DNA of 50,750 bases from Streptosporangium minutum (lineage in GTDB: Bacteria > Actinomycetota > Actinomycetes > Streptosporangiales > Streptosporangiaceae), in assembly GCF_002149035.1 (NCBI RefSeq), contig NZ_NGFP01000033.1, positions 1-50,750 of the forward strand, in the 5' to 3' direction. The position numbers and the translations under genes are program-made. Below the pieces are notes generated by a model that was not told the DNA's origin, did no database searches, and was given only the letters and a program-made list of their open reading frames with translations. Below are positions 29,322 to 38,006 of this stretch, one piece after another; the stretch's first letter is position 1; each line of letters starts with the position of its first letter.

Positions 29322-30227
29322 ATGATCAAGAAGTTCGGGTTGACCGCCGTAGCACTCCTTCTCATCCTGGGCGTGGCCGCCTGCGGCACGGACGAGCCCA
29401 CGGCCGGGAACGGCATGCGGCAGACCACCGCCGACCAGGGCGCCGAGCATGACCCGCGGCCGTCCGCCGACCAGGGCGTCGGGCACGTACACTCGCTGGG
29501 CGTCGATCCCGCCGGCGGCAAGACGTACGTCGCCGGCCACTACGGGCTGTTCACGATCGATGGGTCGAAGCTCGTCCGGGTCGGCGATCACGACGCCGAC
29601 CACATGGGCTTCGCGGTCGCCGGGCCGAAGACGTTCTATGCCAGCGGCCATCCCGCCGCGGACGCCGTCGCCTCCGGGCAGGAGCCGCATCTCGGCCTGA
29701 TCCGCTCGGTCGACGCCGGGATGACCTGGGAACAGGTGGCACTGGCGGGAAAGGCGGACTTCCACGCCCTCCAGGTCGCGGGCGCCAGGGTCTACGGGTA
29801 CGACGCCCAGACCGGCCAGATCTGGCGCGGCGAGGCCGGGAAGCTCAAGCCCGCGGCCCGGCTCGACCTGCTCGACCTGGCGGCCGGCGCACAGGCGCCG
29901 GACACGCTCTATGCCACCACACCCGACGGGGTGAAGGTCAGCGCGGACGCGGGTGAGACCTTCGGCCCGCTGAAGGGAGCGCCGTTGCTGTCATTCCTCG
30001 ACGTGATCGGCAAGGACCGGCTGATCGGCGTGGCCCCGGACGGGCAGGTGCGGACCAGCGCCGACTCCGGCGCGACCTGGCAGGCCGGAGGACGCCTGCC
30101 CATGCAGGCCGTCGCCTTCACCGCCGTCTCCGAACAACGTCTGCTCGCCGCGTCCATGGACGGCACCGTGTACGAGTCCACGAACGGAGGCCGGGACTTC
30201 ACGACCCTTTACCAGTCGAGCCCGTGA
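29322..30227 (+). CDS. Beta-propeller lipoprotein (F510_1955-type) linked to copper cluster
   Basis: The 301-residue protein has a lipoprotein signal ending LGVAACG. A BNR/sialidase-like beta-propeller follows, with Asp-box-like repeats SVDAGMTWEQ, SADAGETFGP, SADSGATWQA and STNGGRDFTT. Its N-terminal HVHSLGVDPAGGKTYVAGHY matches the family annotated as F510_1955 glycosylhydrolase, although no enzyme activity is implied. It lies 12 bp behind the multicopper oxidase with its own gaggag site, so they are co-expressed. The His-rich start (HVHS) may touch copper. It probably acts at the outer face of the membrane. Confidence 0.8.
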   Translation: MIKKFGLTAVALLLILGVAACGTDEPTAGNGMRQTTADQGAEHDPRPSADQGVGHVHSLGVDPAGGKTYVAGHYGLFTIDGSKLVRVGDHDADHMGFAVAGPKTFYASGHPAADAVASGQEPHLGLIRSVDAGMTWEQVALAGKADFHALQVAGARVYGYDAQTGQIWRGEAGKLKPAARLDLLDLAAGAQAPDTLYATTPDGVKVSADAGETFGPLKGAPLLSFLDVIGKDRLIGVAPDGQVRTSADSGATWQAGGRLPMQAVAFTAVSEQRLLAASMDGTVYESTNGGRDFTTLYQSSP

Positions 30228-30416
30228 GCGGGTAAGCGTGTCCGGCGCTTTCGGACCGCCGCACTGCCGCCGGACCGGGTGGACGAGTCACCCTGATCGG
30301 TCCCTCGCCCCCGGGCCTGCGAGGATGGGGACCGTCGTCGAATACGGCGAGCAGGTGCCGGCCGGCAACCGGTGGGTGTCCCACGACCACGAGACAGAGC
30401 GAGAGCAAGGAACGCA

Positions 30417-31247
30417 GTGAAGCTTCTTCATTCCGGGAAGGTCCGTGACGTGTACGAGGACCGGGGGGACATCGTCCTCGTGGCCTCCGACCGCGTGTCG
30501 GTCTACGACGTGATCCTGCCCACGCCCATCCCCGACAAGGGGAAGATCCTCACCCAGCTCTCCCTGTGGTGGTTCGAGCAGCTCGCCGACATCGTGCCCA
30601 ACCACGTCATCTCCGCCACCGACGTGCCGGCCGAGTTCGAGGGCCGCGCCGTACGGTGCCGGAAGCTGAAGATGGTGCAGGTGGAGTGCGTCGCGCGCGG
30701 CTACCTGACCGGCAGCGGGCTGAAGGACTACCAGGCGCGGGGGGCGGTCTCGGGCGTGCCGCTGCCGCCCGGCCTGGTGGACGGCTCCAGGCTCCCCGAG
30801 CCGATCTTCACTCCGAGCACCAAGGCTCCGCTCGGGCAGCACGACGAACCCATCACCTTCGACGACGTGGTCGCCCAGGAGGGCGCGGAGGTCGCCGAGG
30901 AACTGCGCCGGATCACGCTCGCGGTCTACGGGCGCGGCGCGGAGCTGGCGCGCGAGCGGGGCGTCATCATCGCCGACACGAAGATCGAGCTGGGCTGGGC
31001 CGCCGACGGCACGCTCGTGCTCGGTGACGAGGTGCTGACCTCGGACTCCTCGCGGTTCTGGCCCGCCGACCAGTGGGAGCCCGGCCGCGCGCAGTTCTCG
31101 TTCGACAAGCAGTTCGTCCGCGACTGGGCGACCGGCACCGGCTGGGACAAGAAGGAACCCGCGCCGGAGGTGCCCGCCGAGGTCGTGGAGATCACCCGGG
31201 CCCGCTACATCGAGGCGTACGAGCGTGTGACCGGCAAGTCCTGGTGA
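30417..31247 (+). CDS. purC: Phosphoribosylaminoimidazole-succinocarboxamide synthase
   Basis: PurC (276 residues) joins aspartate to CAIR with ATP, a middle step of purine synthesis. It shows the family start KLLHSGKVRDVYED, the signature MVQVECVARGYLTGSGLKDY, and IIADTKIELG with the catalytic region LGDEVLTSDSSRFWPADQWE. Length is normal. GTG 30417 follows aagga at six bases. No other purine genes are adjacent in the window, and no purine riboswitch is evident in the 189-bp leader region. Confidence 0.96.
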   Translation: MKLLHSGKVRDVYEDRGDIVLVASDRVSVYDVILPTPIPDKGKILTQLSLWWFEQLADIVPNHVISATDVPAEFEGRAVRCRKLKMVQVECVARGYLTGSGLKDYQARGAVSGVPLPPGLVDGSRLPEPIFTPSTKAPLGQHDEPITFDDVVAQEGAEVAEELRRITLAVYGRGAELARERGVIIADTKIELGWAADGTLVLGDEVLTSDSSRFWPADQWEPGRAQFSFDKQFVRDWATGTGWDKKEPAPEVPAEVVEITRARYIEAYERVTGKSW

Positions 31248-31276
31248 GCCGGTGCCCGCGGTCCGCGGGCACCGGC
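31248..31276 (+). terminator. Intrinsic terminator between purC and the PP2C gene
   Basis: A near-perfect inverted repeat, gccggtgcccgcgg / ccgcgggcaccggc, with a minimal loop directly follows the purC stop. It lies between convergent genes and could serve both, though it lacks a T-tract. Confidence 0.75.
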
Positions 31277-31304
31277 CTCGCGCGGCGGTGACGGGCGCCG
31301 GGCG

Positions 31305-32102
31305 TCAGGGCGTCAGCTTCCTCTCGACCGCGGCGCCCACGACGTAGCGATCGGCGGAGACGGCGTGGGCCCCGAAGTCGGCCACGATGCAGGTGATGTT
31401 GTCGGGTCCGCCGCCCCGGTTGGCCAGGTCGATGAGCCACCGGGCGGCCTCGTCGGGGTCGGCGATCTCGGTCAGCGTGTTGAACAGCGTCTCCGGGCCC
31501 ACCACGCCGGTCAGGCCGTCGGAGCAGAGGAGGTAGCGGTCGTCCGGCTGGGCCTCGCGCAGGGACAGGTCGAGCTCGCCGTCCCCGGTGCCCTCCAGGA
31601 CCCGCAGCACCATGGACCGGCGCGGGTGCTCGGCGGCCTGCTCCAGGGTGATCCGCCCCTCGTCCACCAGCGACTGGACCAGGGTGTGGTCGTGGGTGAT
31701 CTGATAGAGGGCGCCGTCGCGCAGCATGTAGGCGCGGGAGTCGCCGACGTGGGCGAGGGCGAAGGTGGCGCCGTCCCAGAGCATCGCGGTCAGGGTGGTG
31801 CCCATCCCGCGCAGCGTGGGGTCGTGCTCGCTCATGTCGTGCAGCGTGTGGTTGACGTCCCTCGCCGCGTTCTTCAGGGTGGCAACCAGGTCGACACCGC
31901 TCTCCGGAAGACTCTCGTCCAGCCTCACCATGGCTGTCACGGCGAGTGAGCTGGCGACCTCTCCACCCGCGTGACCGCCCATGCCGTCGGCTATGGCGAG
32001 CAGACGCGCGCTCGCGTAGCCCGAGTCCTCGTTCGCCTCTCGGCGGACGCCTACGTCGGAGCGGGCCGCGTAGCGCAGTGCCAATCCTTCGTTCAGTGCC
32101 AT
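31305..32102 (-). CDS. PP2C-family phosphatase beside methyltransferase and kinase
   Basis: This 265-residue soluble PP2C phosphatase has intact motifs: ANED (about 23-26), DGMGGHAGGEVASS (about 39-52), MGTTLTAMLWDG, HVGDSRAYML, SDGLTGV and GGPDNITCIVADFG. It is clearly paralogous to the phosphatase at 17954-18715. ATG 32102 is chosen because the PP2C fold starts just after it. The gene is divergent from the methyltransferase-like gene and its downstream kinase across 84 bp, so it is the obvious candidate to reverse that kinase's phosphorylation. Confidence 0.93.
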   Translation of the reverse strand: MALNEGLALRYAARSDVGVRREANEDSGYASARLLAIADGMGGHAGGEVASSLAVTAMVRLDESLPESGVDLVATLKNAARDVNHTLHDMSEHDPTLRGMGTTLTAMLWDGATFALAHVGDSRAYMLRDGALYQITHDHTLVQSLVDEGRITLEQAAEHPRRSMVLRVLEGTGDGELDLSLREAQPDDRYLLCSDGLTGVVGPETLFNTLTEIADPDEAARWLIDLANRGGGPDNITCIVADFGAHAVSADRYVVGAAVERKLTP

Positions 32103-32162
32103 GAAGGCAGTAAAGCATTGGTTGAAGCACTTCACAAGCAAACATGTTGTAGACCGCTAAGG

Positions 32163-32179
32163 CACAGTCAACTACTGTG
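32163..32179. promoter_or_regulatory. Dyad in the divergent promoter of phosphatase and methyltransferase
   Basis: CACAGT-caact-ACTGTG is a perfect 6-bp dyad eight bases before the methyltransferase start codon. It sits in a relatively AT-rich 84-bp gap serving both directions. The N-terminal helix-turn-helix of the methyltransferase-like protein could bind here, but this is inference. Confidence 0.4.
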
Positions 32180-32186
32180 GCCCAGT

Positions 32187-34097
32187 ATGGAGGAGAGCCA
32201 GGACATCACGGTGAACGCCGGCGACATCGCCCGGCTCGCCTCCGTCGGCCGGGCCGCGGTGAGCAACTGGCGCCGCCGCCATGACGACTTCCCCCAGCCT
32301 GTGGGCGGTACGGCCTCCAGCCCCCTGTTCTCCCTGCCCGAGATCGCCGCGTGGTTGCGCCGCAACGGCAAGTCTTTTGAAGTCTCGCTCGGCGACCTGG
32401 TCTGGCAGCGGCTGCGGACGTCGGTCGACGACCTGCGACTGGGTGATCTCGTGGGCAGGGTCGGCGCGTTCCTGCTGTTCCTGAGCCGGGAGCCGGAGGC
32501 GTGGCGGGAGCACGGCACGCGCTCCCTCGACGGCCTGGCCGCCGCGACGGACGACCTCCCGGGCTCCCCCGACCTGCGGCTGGACGACCTCGCGCTCGTC
32601 GGGCTGGTGGCCGAGCTCGCCGCCGAGCGCGGGCCGCTGGACACCTTCGAGTTCCTCTGCGAGCGCTACGTCGAGGCACACTCCCGCCAGCTGTCGGTCA
32701 CCCGCGACGACGTGGCCGCGCTCATGGCCCGCCTGATCGGCCCGGACCGGGGGCGCGGCAAGGGCACCGTCCTCGACCCGGCCTGCGGCGTCGGGACCCT
32801 CCTCCTGCACGCCGACGCCTCGCTCGGCCAGGAGATCAACGAGACGAACGCGCTGCTCACCGCCGTACGGGTGCTGTTACGCGGGGCCACGGCGCGGGTC
32901 GTCGCCGGTGACTCGCTGCGCGAGGACGGCCTGGCCGGAGAGCTCGCCGACGCCGTGGTCTGCGATCCGCCGTTCAACGAGCGCGCCTGGGGCTACGAGG
33001 AGCTGACCGGCGACCCCCGCTGGGAGTACGGCCTGCCGCCCCGCGGGGAGTCCGAGCTCGCCTGGGTGCAGCACTGCCTGGCCCACGTGCGGCCGGGCGG
33101 CCTGGTGGCGATCCTGATGCCGGCCGCGGCGGCCAGCCGCCGCCCCGGCAAGCGGATCCGGGGCAATCTGCTGCGCGCCGGGGCGCTGCGGGCCGTGGTG
33201 ACGCTCGGGCCGGGCGGCCCCGACCTGTGGATGCTGCGCCGTCCCGACGGCGGGCGACCGCCGTCCCAGCTCCTGATGGTGGACGCGACCGAGGACCTGT
33301 CGATCGTGGAGCCGGCCTGGCTCACCTACACGGGAAACCCGGAGGTCGAGCTGTCCGGCGACAGCCGTACCGTGCGGATCATCGACCTGCTCGACGACGA
33401 GGTGGACCTCAGCCCCGCCCGGCACCGCCCGCAGCAGGGCGGCGCCGCCTTCCTGCGCGACTTCACCGACGCGCTGGACCGCTTCCGCGACACCTCCGCC
33501 ACGCTGTCGGAGGCGCCCCCCGCCCTTGAGCTGCTCGCCGAACGGCAGGACCTGCCGACCACCACCGTCGGCGAGCTGGCCAAGGCGGGCCTGATCACCA
33601 TCCTGCAGGCCCCGCCCAAGATGGCGGCCGAGGAGGGCCCGCTCCCGGTCCTGACCGCCGACGACACCGCCATGGGCACGCCCCCCTCCGGAAGGACCAC
33701 CCTCGACCCCGCGCTGGTCATGGTCAGGCCCGGTGACGTCGTGACCACCGCCCTGGGCGCGGTCCGGGTGCTCACCCGGGGCGGCGCGGCGCTCGGCCCG
33801 CAGCTCACCCTCTACCGCGTGGACCCGCAGCGGCTCGATCCCGGCTTCCTGGCCGGGTTCCTCCGCTCCGCCGACGCGGCGCGCGTCCATCCCAGCTCCA
33901 GCCGCCTCGACGTGCGGCGGGCGCGGGTGCCGATGCTGCCCCTGTCCGACCAGCAGCGGTACGGCACGGCCTTCCGCGAGCTGTTCACGTTGGAAGACCG
34001 GGTGCGTGAGACGACCGCGCTGGGGGAAACCCTGATCCGGCTAGGCTTTGACGGACTGGTCGACGGCCACCTCCGGCCGTGCGACCAAGGGGTGTGA
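32187..34097 (+). CDS. N6-adenine methyltransferase fused to HTH and specificity-like domains
   Basis: The 636-residue protein starts with a MerR/AlpA-like helix-turn-helix (about 8-62; DIARLASVGRAAVSNWRRR, LFSLPEIAAWLRRNGK). An HsdM-type helical part leads into the methyltransferase core with SAM motif D197PACGVG203 and catalytic D260PPF263. The C-terminal part (about 455-625) resembles one target-recognition half of a type I specificity subunit (TTTVGELAKAGLI, MVRPGDVVTTALG, PMLPLSDQQRYG). No nuclease or helicase motif is seen, so it would modify DNA or regulate genes without cutting. The kinase gene follows 27 bp later. The start is ATG 32187; earlier in-frame codons overlap the divergent phosphatase gene. 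Confidence 0.85.
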   Translation: MEESQDITVNAGDIARLASVGRAAVSNWRRRHDDFPQPVGGTASSPLFSLPEIAAWLRRNGKSFEVSLGDLVWQRLRTSVDDLRLGDLVGRVGAFLLFLSREPEAWREHGTRSLDGLAAATDDLPGSPDLRLDDLALVGLVAELAAERGPLDTFEFLCERYVEAHSRQLSVTRDDVAALMARLIGPDRGRGKGTVLDPACGVGTLLLHADASLGQEINETNALLTAVRVLLRGATARVVAGDSLREDGLAGELADAVVCDPPFNERAWGYEELTGDPRWEYGLPPRGESELAWVQHCLAHVRPGGLVAILMPAAAASRRPGKRIRGNLLRAGALRAVVTLGPGGPDLWMLRRPDGGRPPSQLLMVDATEDLSIVEPAWLTYTGNPEVELSGDSRTVRIIDLLDDEVDLSPARHRPQQGGAAFLRDFTDALDRFRDTSATLSEAPPALELLAERQDLPTTTVGELAKAGLITILQAPPKMAAEEGPLPVLTADDTAMGTPPSGRTTLDPALVMVRPGDVVTTALGAVRVLTRGGAALGPQLTLYRVDPQRLDPGFLAGFLRSADAARVHPSSSRLDVRRARVPMLPLSDQQRYGTAFRELFTLEDRVRETTALGETLIRLGFDGLVDGHLRPCDQGV

Positions 34098-34124
34098 CCC
34101 CCGCAACGTCCATGGGAGGGCCGG

Positions 34125-35018
34125 ATGGTCATCGGCGACCGGTACGTACTCGACGACCTCCCTCTCGCCCAGGGCGGCATGGGCGCCGTCTACAGCGGCC
34201 ATGACAAGCACCTCGACCGCAAGGTGGCCGTCAAGTTCCTGCGCTTCCTCACCGGCCCCGACGAGGAGCTGAACCGGCGTTTCCTCCGCGAGGCGCGCAT
34301 CCTGGCGAAGCTGGAGCACCCCGGCGCGCCGGTCCTCTACGATTTCGGCACCTTCGACCAGCGCCTCTTCCAGGTGATGCAGTTCATCGAGGGCGTCACC
34401 GTGGCCGACCTGGTCAGCGAGCACGGCCCGCTCCCGGTCCCCTGGGCCGCCGCGATCGCCGCCCAGGCCTGTGCCGTGCTGTCGGCCGCCCACGCGCTGT
34501 CCATCTACCACCGGGACCTCAAGCCGACCAACCTGATGCTCTGCCCCGACGGCAGCGTCAAGGTCCTGGACTTCGGCCTCGCCATGCTCCGCGAGGCCGA
34601 CTCCACCCGTTTCACCCGGGTCGGCCAGATCCTCGGCACCCCCGCCTACATGGCTCCCGAGCAGATCCAGCGCGGCCTCACCGACCCCCGCAGCGACCTC
34701 TACGCCCTCGGCTGTGTGATCCACGAGATGCTGACGGGCAGGCAGCTCTTCACCGGGCCCACCGAATACGCCGTGTACGAACGCCAGGTGAAGGAACGGC
34801 CGCCCGCCGTCCCCGGCGTCCCCGGGGAGCTGAACCGGCTGATCGAGGACCTGCTGGAGAAGGACCCCGACCGGCGCCCCAGCGGGGCCGACGCCCTCTA
34901 CGAACGCCTGCAGCCCTTCGCCGTGGACCTGCCGATGCTCCCCGGCTTCCTCAACCCGCCGTCGGTCCCCAGCCCCGGCCGGATGTACGCCCGGATGGTC
35001 GGCCGCGTCCTCGCCTGA
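34125..35018 (+). CDS. Soluble Hanks-type serine/threonine protein kinase
   Basis: The 297-residue protein is nearly all kinase domain. It has a glycine loop AQGGMGAVYSG, VAVK with Lys37, Glu56 in the C-helix, the catalytic loop HRDLKPTN (129-136), DFG (149-151) and APEQ (177-180). All catalytic residues are present, so it should be active. There is no membrane helix or external sensor domain, unlike PknB-type kinases; only about 35 residues follow the domain. It is 27 bp behind the methyltransferase-like gene, probably in one operon, and near a divergent PP2C phosphatase. A terminator overlaps its stop. Confidence 0.94.
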   Translation: MVIGDRYVLDDLPLAQGGMGAVYSGHDKHLDRKVAVKFLRFLTGPDEELNRRFLREARILAKLEHPGAPVLYDFGTFDQRLFQVMQFIEGVTVADLVSEHGPLPVPWAAAIAAQACAVLSAAHALSIYHRDLKPTNLMLCPDGSVKVLDFGLAMLREADSTRFTRVGQILGTPAYMAPEQIQRGLTDPRSDLYALGCVIHEMLTGRQLFTGPTEYAVYERQVKERPPAVPGVPGELNRLIEDLLEKDPDRRPSGADALYERLQPFAVDLPMLPGFLNPPSVPSPGRMYARMVGRVLA

Positions 35019-35044
35019 GGGCCGCCCGCGGCTCTCAGGCGAGG
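35009..35044 (+). terminator. Terminator overlapping the kinase stop codon
   Basis: Arms cctcgcctgag (35009-35019) and ctcaggcgagg (35034-35044) pair perfectly, with further inner pairing gccgc/gcggc. The stop codon lies in the left arm. It closes the methyltransferase-kinase transcript before the secreted-protein gene. Confidence 0.75.
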
Positions 35045-35151
35045 GCCCGGCGGGCACCACCACCTCTTTCTCCAGTTGTTCGCAAGGAAGTCCCAAGTCA
35101 CACCGGGCAAAGTGTGCGCGCCTGCAACAGGAGTAAGAGGAGTGTGCATAT

Positions 35152-37236
35152 ATGTTCTCGGGGTCATGGTGGCGACCGGCTCTGACAGCGGTGGCCGCCT
35201 TATCGCTGTCGGCGGGCCTTCTCGCCGCACCCGCGCAGGCGGCAGCCCCATCGGTCGTGATCGGAGGCGTGCAGGCCTCCCCGGCCCGTCATGCGGGATC
35301 GTGTCCGGCGACGGTGGCCTTCTCGGCCACGGTCGCCGTCAAGGGCGCGTCTCGGGTGAAGTACCGCTGGGTGCGCGGCGACGGCACCAAGGGAGCGGTC
35401 AGGACGGCGAAGGCCGGCCCGAAGGTCAAGCTCCAGGAGCGCCGGACCTTCACCCGCGGCACGCGCGGCTGGCAGGCCGTACAGGTGCTCAGCCCGAGAA
35501 AGCTGATGTCGAAGCGGGCCTATTTCTCCGTCACCTGCGAGGGATCCTCCGGCGTCAACACTCACCGGCCGCCGGCTGACACGCCCGTGCCGAGGGCCTC
35601 GGCCGAGGTGACGGGGGACGCCTACTCGGGCCCGTGCGCGGCTCCCGGCAGAAGCCTCGGCTTCCGGGGGACGATCCGGGTCTCGCGTGTCCCCGCGGCC
35701 GTCTCCTACCGGTGGGTGGACAGTGACGGGGGTCCGCTCGGCAAGGAGGATCTATGGTTCTCGGCCAAGGACTCTCCCCGGCGCGCGGTCAGTGCGAGCC
35801 GTACTTTCCTGGCGAGCCAATCGGGCACGCGGTGGATCGAGATCCTGAGCCCGAGCGGGAAGGTGCTGGCCACCTCGGACAGGGCCCCGTACTCGGTGAC
35901 CTGCACGACCCCGCCCGCCCAGCCGACCGCGTCGGTGACGGGCCTCAAGGTGGATCCCGCGGCCTTCCAGGGAGCGTGCGCCGCCCCGCGCACCTTCACG
36001 TTCACCGCGGACATCGCCGCCTCCAAGCCGACCACCGTCACCTACGAGTGGCTCCGCGGCGACGGCACGAAGGTTCCCGGTAAGTGGGAGTTCAAGGACG
36101 CCAAGGACCTGACCAAGACGGTCAGCCTCGCCTGGCAGGTGGCCGACCCGTCCAAGACGGCCGGCGGATCGGCGTCGATCCGGATCACCTCGCCGGGCCG
36201 GTCGGAGGCGGGTCCCGCGAAGTTCACGATCACATGTCTGAGCCTGGCCCTCTCCGAGGAGAAGGTCGTCTCCCCCCTGCCCCAGCCGTACACCGGCCCC
36301 TGCCCCGTGACCGTGCGGACCTCGGTGAAGGTCACGGTGACCGGCGGCAGCGGCCCCGCCCCGGTGGAGTACTACTGGCGGTATCCGGGCACCGGCATCC
36401 AGTGGACGGACATCTCGGGGACGACGACCCTCACCCGGGACTGGCCCGAGGGTTCGAACGCCTCCCCGACCACCAACCTGCTCGTCCGGTTCCCCGGCGG
36501 CCCCTGGATCGAGTCCCAGCGGATCGGCTGGTCGATCACCTGCAAGGCCGCCGAACCCGACACGATGACGGTGTCGAAGCCGGTCATCACCACCTGGAAG
36601 CGGGACGGAGGCGAGTGCACCATCAAGAACCCGTACCAGGTGACCGCCGAGTCGTTGATCACCGCACCGAAGGGGATGAGCTTCCCGTTCGACGTCACCT
36701 ACCAGTGGCGGTGGGCGGACGGCGGCTACTGGCACAAGGAGAACGTGAAGATCACCGGCCCTGGAACCCGCCGAATCGCCCACTCGTGGGGCACCTTCCG
36801 GAGCCAGACCGGCAAGGTCTTCGTGAACGTCCTCACCCCCACGGCGCTGAAGTCCGAGACCACGGAGTACGCGGTGACGTGCGACGGCAAGCCTCCCGTC
36901 CCCAACACCGGCGGCGCGGTGGTGTCGGTGACGGACGCGAAGATCACACCGTCCTCCCACACAGGCACGTGCCCGGTGGATCTGAAGGCCGTCGCGACGA
37001 TCACGGTGTCGGCCCCGACGACCGAGCCCGTCGAGTACGCCTGGTGGTTCGACAACAACACCTCCAGCCCCACCGGCCAGGTGGACTTCCCGGCCGGCGG
37101 CCCCCTCACCAAGACGGTGGTGTGGGACCAGTGGAGGGCGGTCAAGAGCACCGGGCCGGTGACGGGTTACCTGCAGACCCGCACGCCCAACATGGCGGTG
37201 TCGGCCCCGGTCACGTACAACGTCACCTGCACCTGA
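35152..37236 (+). CDS. Secreted protein of six Ig-like Cys-paired repeats
   Basis: The 694-residue product has a Sec signal peptide cleaved after APAQA (about residue 30). Six repeats of roughly 90-110 residues follow. Each opens with a Gly/Pro-Cys segment and closes with a (Y/F/W)-x-(V/I)-T-C strand. Approximate Cys pairs are 51/128, 160/250, 274/361, 383/463, 488/577 and 606/693. Inside the repeats are V-x-Y-x-W cores (VKYRWVRGDGTK, VTYEWLRGDGTK). This is an Ig-like or fibronectin-like beta-sandwich chain, each with one likely disulfide. There is no enzyme motif or membrane anchor. A surface, adhesion or matrix role is only a guess. The ATG follows aggagtaagaggag. Confidence 0.85.
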   Translation: MFSGSWWRPALTAVAALSLSAGLLAAPAQAAAPSVVIGGVQASPARHAGSCPATVAFSATVAVKGASRVKYRWVRGDGTKGAVRTAKAGPKVKLQERRTFTRGTRGWQAVQVLSPRKLMSKRAYFSVTCEGSSGVNTHRPPADTPVPRASAEVTGDAYSGPCAAPGRSLGFRGTIRVSRVPAAVSYRWVDSDGGPLGKEDLWFSAKDSPRRAVSASRTFLASQSGTRWIEILSPSGKVLATSDRAPYSVTCTTPPAQPTASVTGLKVDPAAFQGACAAPRTFTFTADIAASKPTTVTYEWLRGDGTKVPGKWEFKDAKDLTKTVSLAWQVADPSKTAGGSASIRITSPGRSEAGPAKFTITCLSLALSEEKVVSPLPQPYTGPCPVTVRTSVKVTVTGGSGPAPVEYYWRYPGTGIQWTDISGTTTLTRDWPEGSNASPTTNLLVRFPGGPWIESQRIGWSITCKAAEPDTMTVSKPVITTWKRDGGECTIKNPYQVTAESLITAPKGMSFPFDVTYQWRWADGGYWHKENVKITGPGTRRIAHSWGTFRSQTGKVFVNVLTPTALKSETTEYAVTCDGKPPVPNTGGAVVSVTDAKITPSSHTGTCPVDLKAVATITVSAPTTEPVEYAWWFDNNTSSPTGQVDFPAGGPLTKTVVWDQWRAVKSTGPVTGYLQTRTPNMAVSAPVTYNVTCT

Positions 37237-37345
37237 TCCTCACCTCCGGTCATCCGCACCCGAGTGACGCCCCGGTCGCCCGCGGCGTCACTCCCGTCTG
37301 CAGCGAAACGGGCGGCCTGAGCGGCCTGAAGCGAAACGGGCGGCC

Positions 37346-38002
37346 CTACGGCCGGAACCGGCCGGTGTTCCAGGCCCAGGAGGCGATGCCGACGCGGTTG
37401 CGCGTGCCGAGCTTGCGATGGACGGCGGCGATGTGGTTCTTGACCGTGCCCGGGGAGATGAAGAGCTCAGTGGCGATCTCGCTGTTGCTCATGCCCCCGG
37501 CGACCAGCCTGATCACCTCGCTCTCCCTCCCGGTCAGCGGATCCGACGGCTCCGCGGACGCGGACGGGGAGATCACGTGGCCCAGGAGCCGCATGGTGAG
37601 CTGCGGGCTGACGAGGGTGTCGCCCGCCATGGCCGCGCGCACCGCCTCGACGAGCAGCGCGGGTCCCGAACGTTTGAGCAGGAAGCCGCAGGCGCCGTCG
37701 CGCAGGGCGGCATGGACGTACTCGTCGAGGTCGAAGGTGGTGACGACGACGACGCGGACGGGATCGGGGACTCCGGGTCCGGCCAGAGCCCGGGTGACCT
37801 CAAGGCCGTCCGCGAGCGGCATGCGGATGTCGGTGAGCACGACATCGGGGCGGAGGTGGCGGGCGGTCTCGATGGCCGTGACCCCGTCGGCCGCCTCGGC
37901 GACGACGGTCATGTCGGGCTGCGCGTCAAGGATGAGCCGAAAGCCACTGCGGATGCCCTCCTGGTCATCGGCGATCAGGATGCGGGTCGGCATGCCGTCC
38001 AT
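37346..38002 (-). CDS. NarL/LuxR-type response regulator
   Basis: The 218-residue regulator has a receiver domain (ILIADDQEGIRSGF; phosphate-accepting Asp in DVVLTDIRMP near residue 57; VVVTTF) and a C-terminal LuxR helix-turn-helix (LTGRESEVIRLVAGG, TVKNHIAAVHRKLGTRNRVG). The start has ggagagg upstream, inside the end of the histidine kinase gene, four bases past its stop. It forms a two-component pair with that kinase. Targets are unknown; the divergent membrane-protein gene at 39471 is a candidate. Confidence 0.94.
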   Translation of the reverse strand: MDGMPTRILIADDQEGIRSGFRLILDAQPDMTVVAEAADGVTAIETARHLRPDVVLTDIRMPLADGLEVTRALAGPGVPDPVRVVVVTTFDLDEYVHAALRDGACGFLLKRSGPALLVEAVRAAMAGDTLVSPQLTMRLLGHVISPSASAEPSDPLTGRESEVIRLVAGGMSNSEIATELFISPGTVKNHIAAVHRKLGTRNRVGIASWAWNTGRFRP

Positions 38003-38006
38003 GCTG

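Noticed and set aside
31971-32186. Longer N-terminus for the methyltransferase-like protein.
   Set aside because: The extension would overlap the divergent phosphatase gene and its promoter; the HTH begins just after ATG 32187.
31305-35044. A complete Pgl or BREX phage-defence system.
   Set aside because: No PglZ-type phosphatase, PglY/BrxC ATPase or BrxL is present. The kinase lacks the large PglW architecture. Only the logic is similar.
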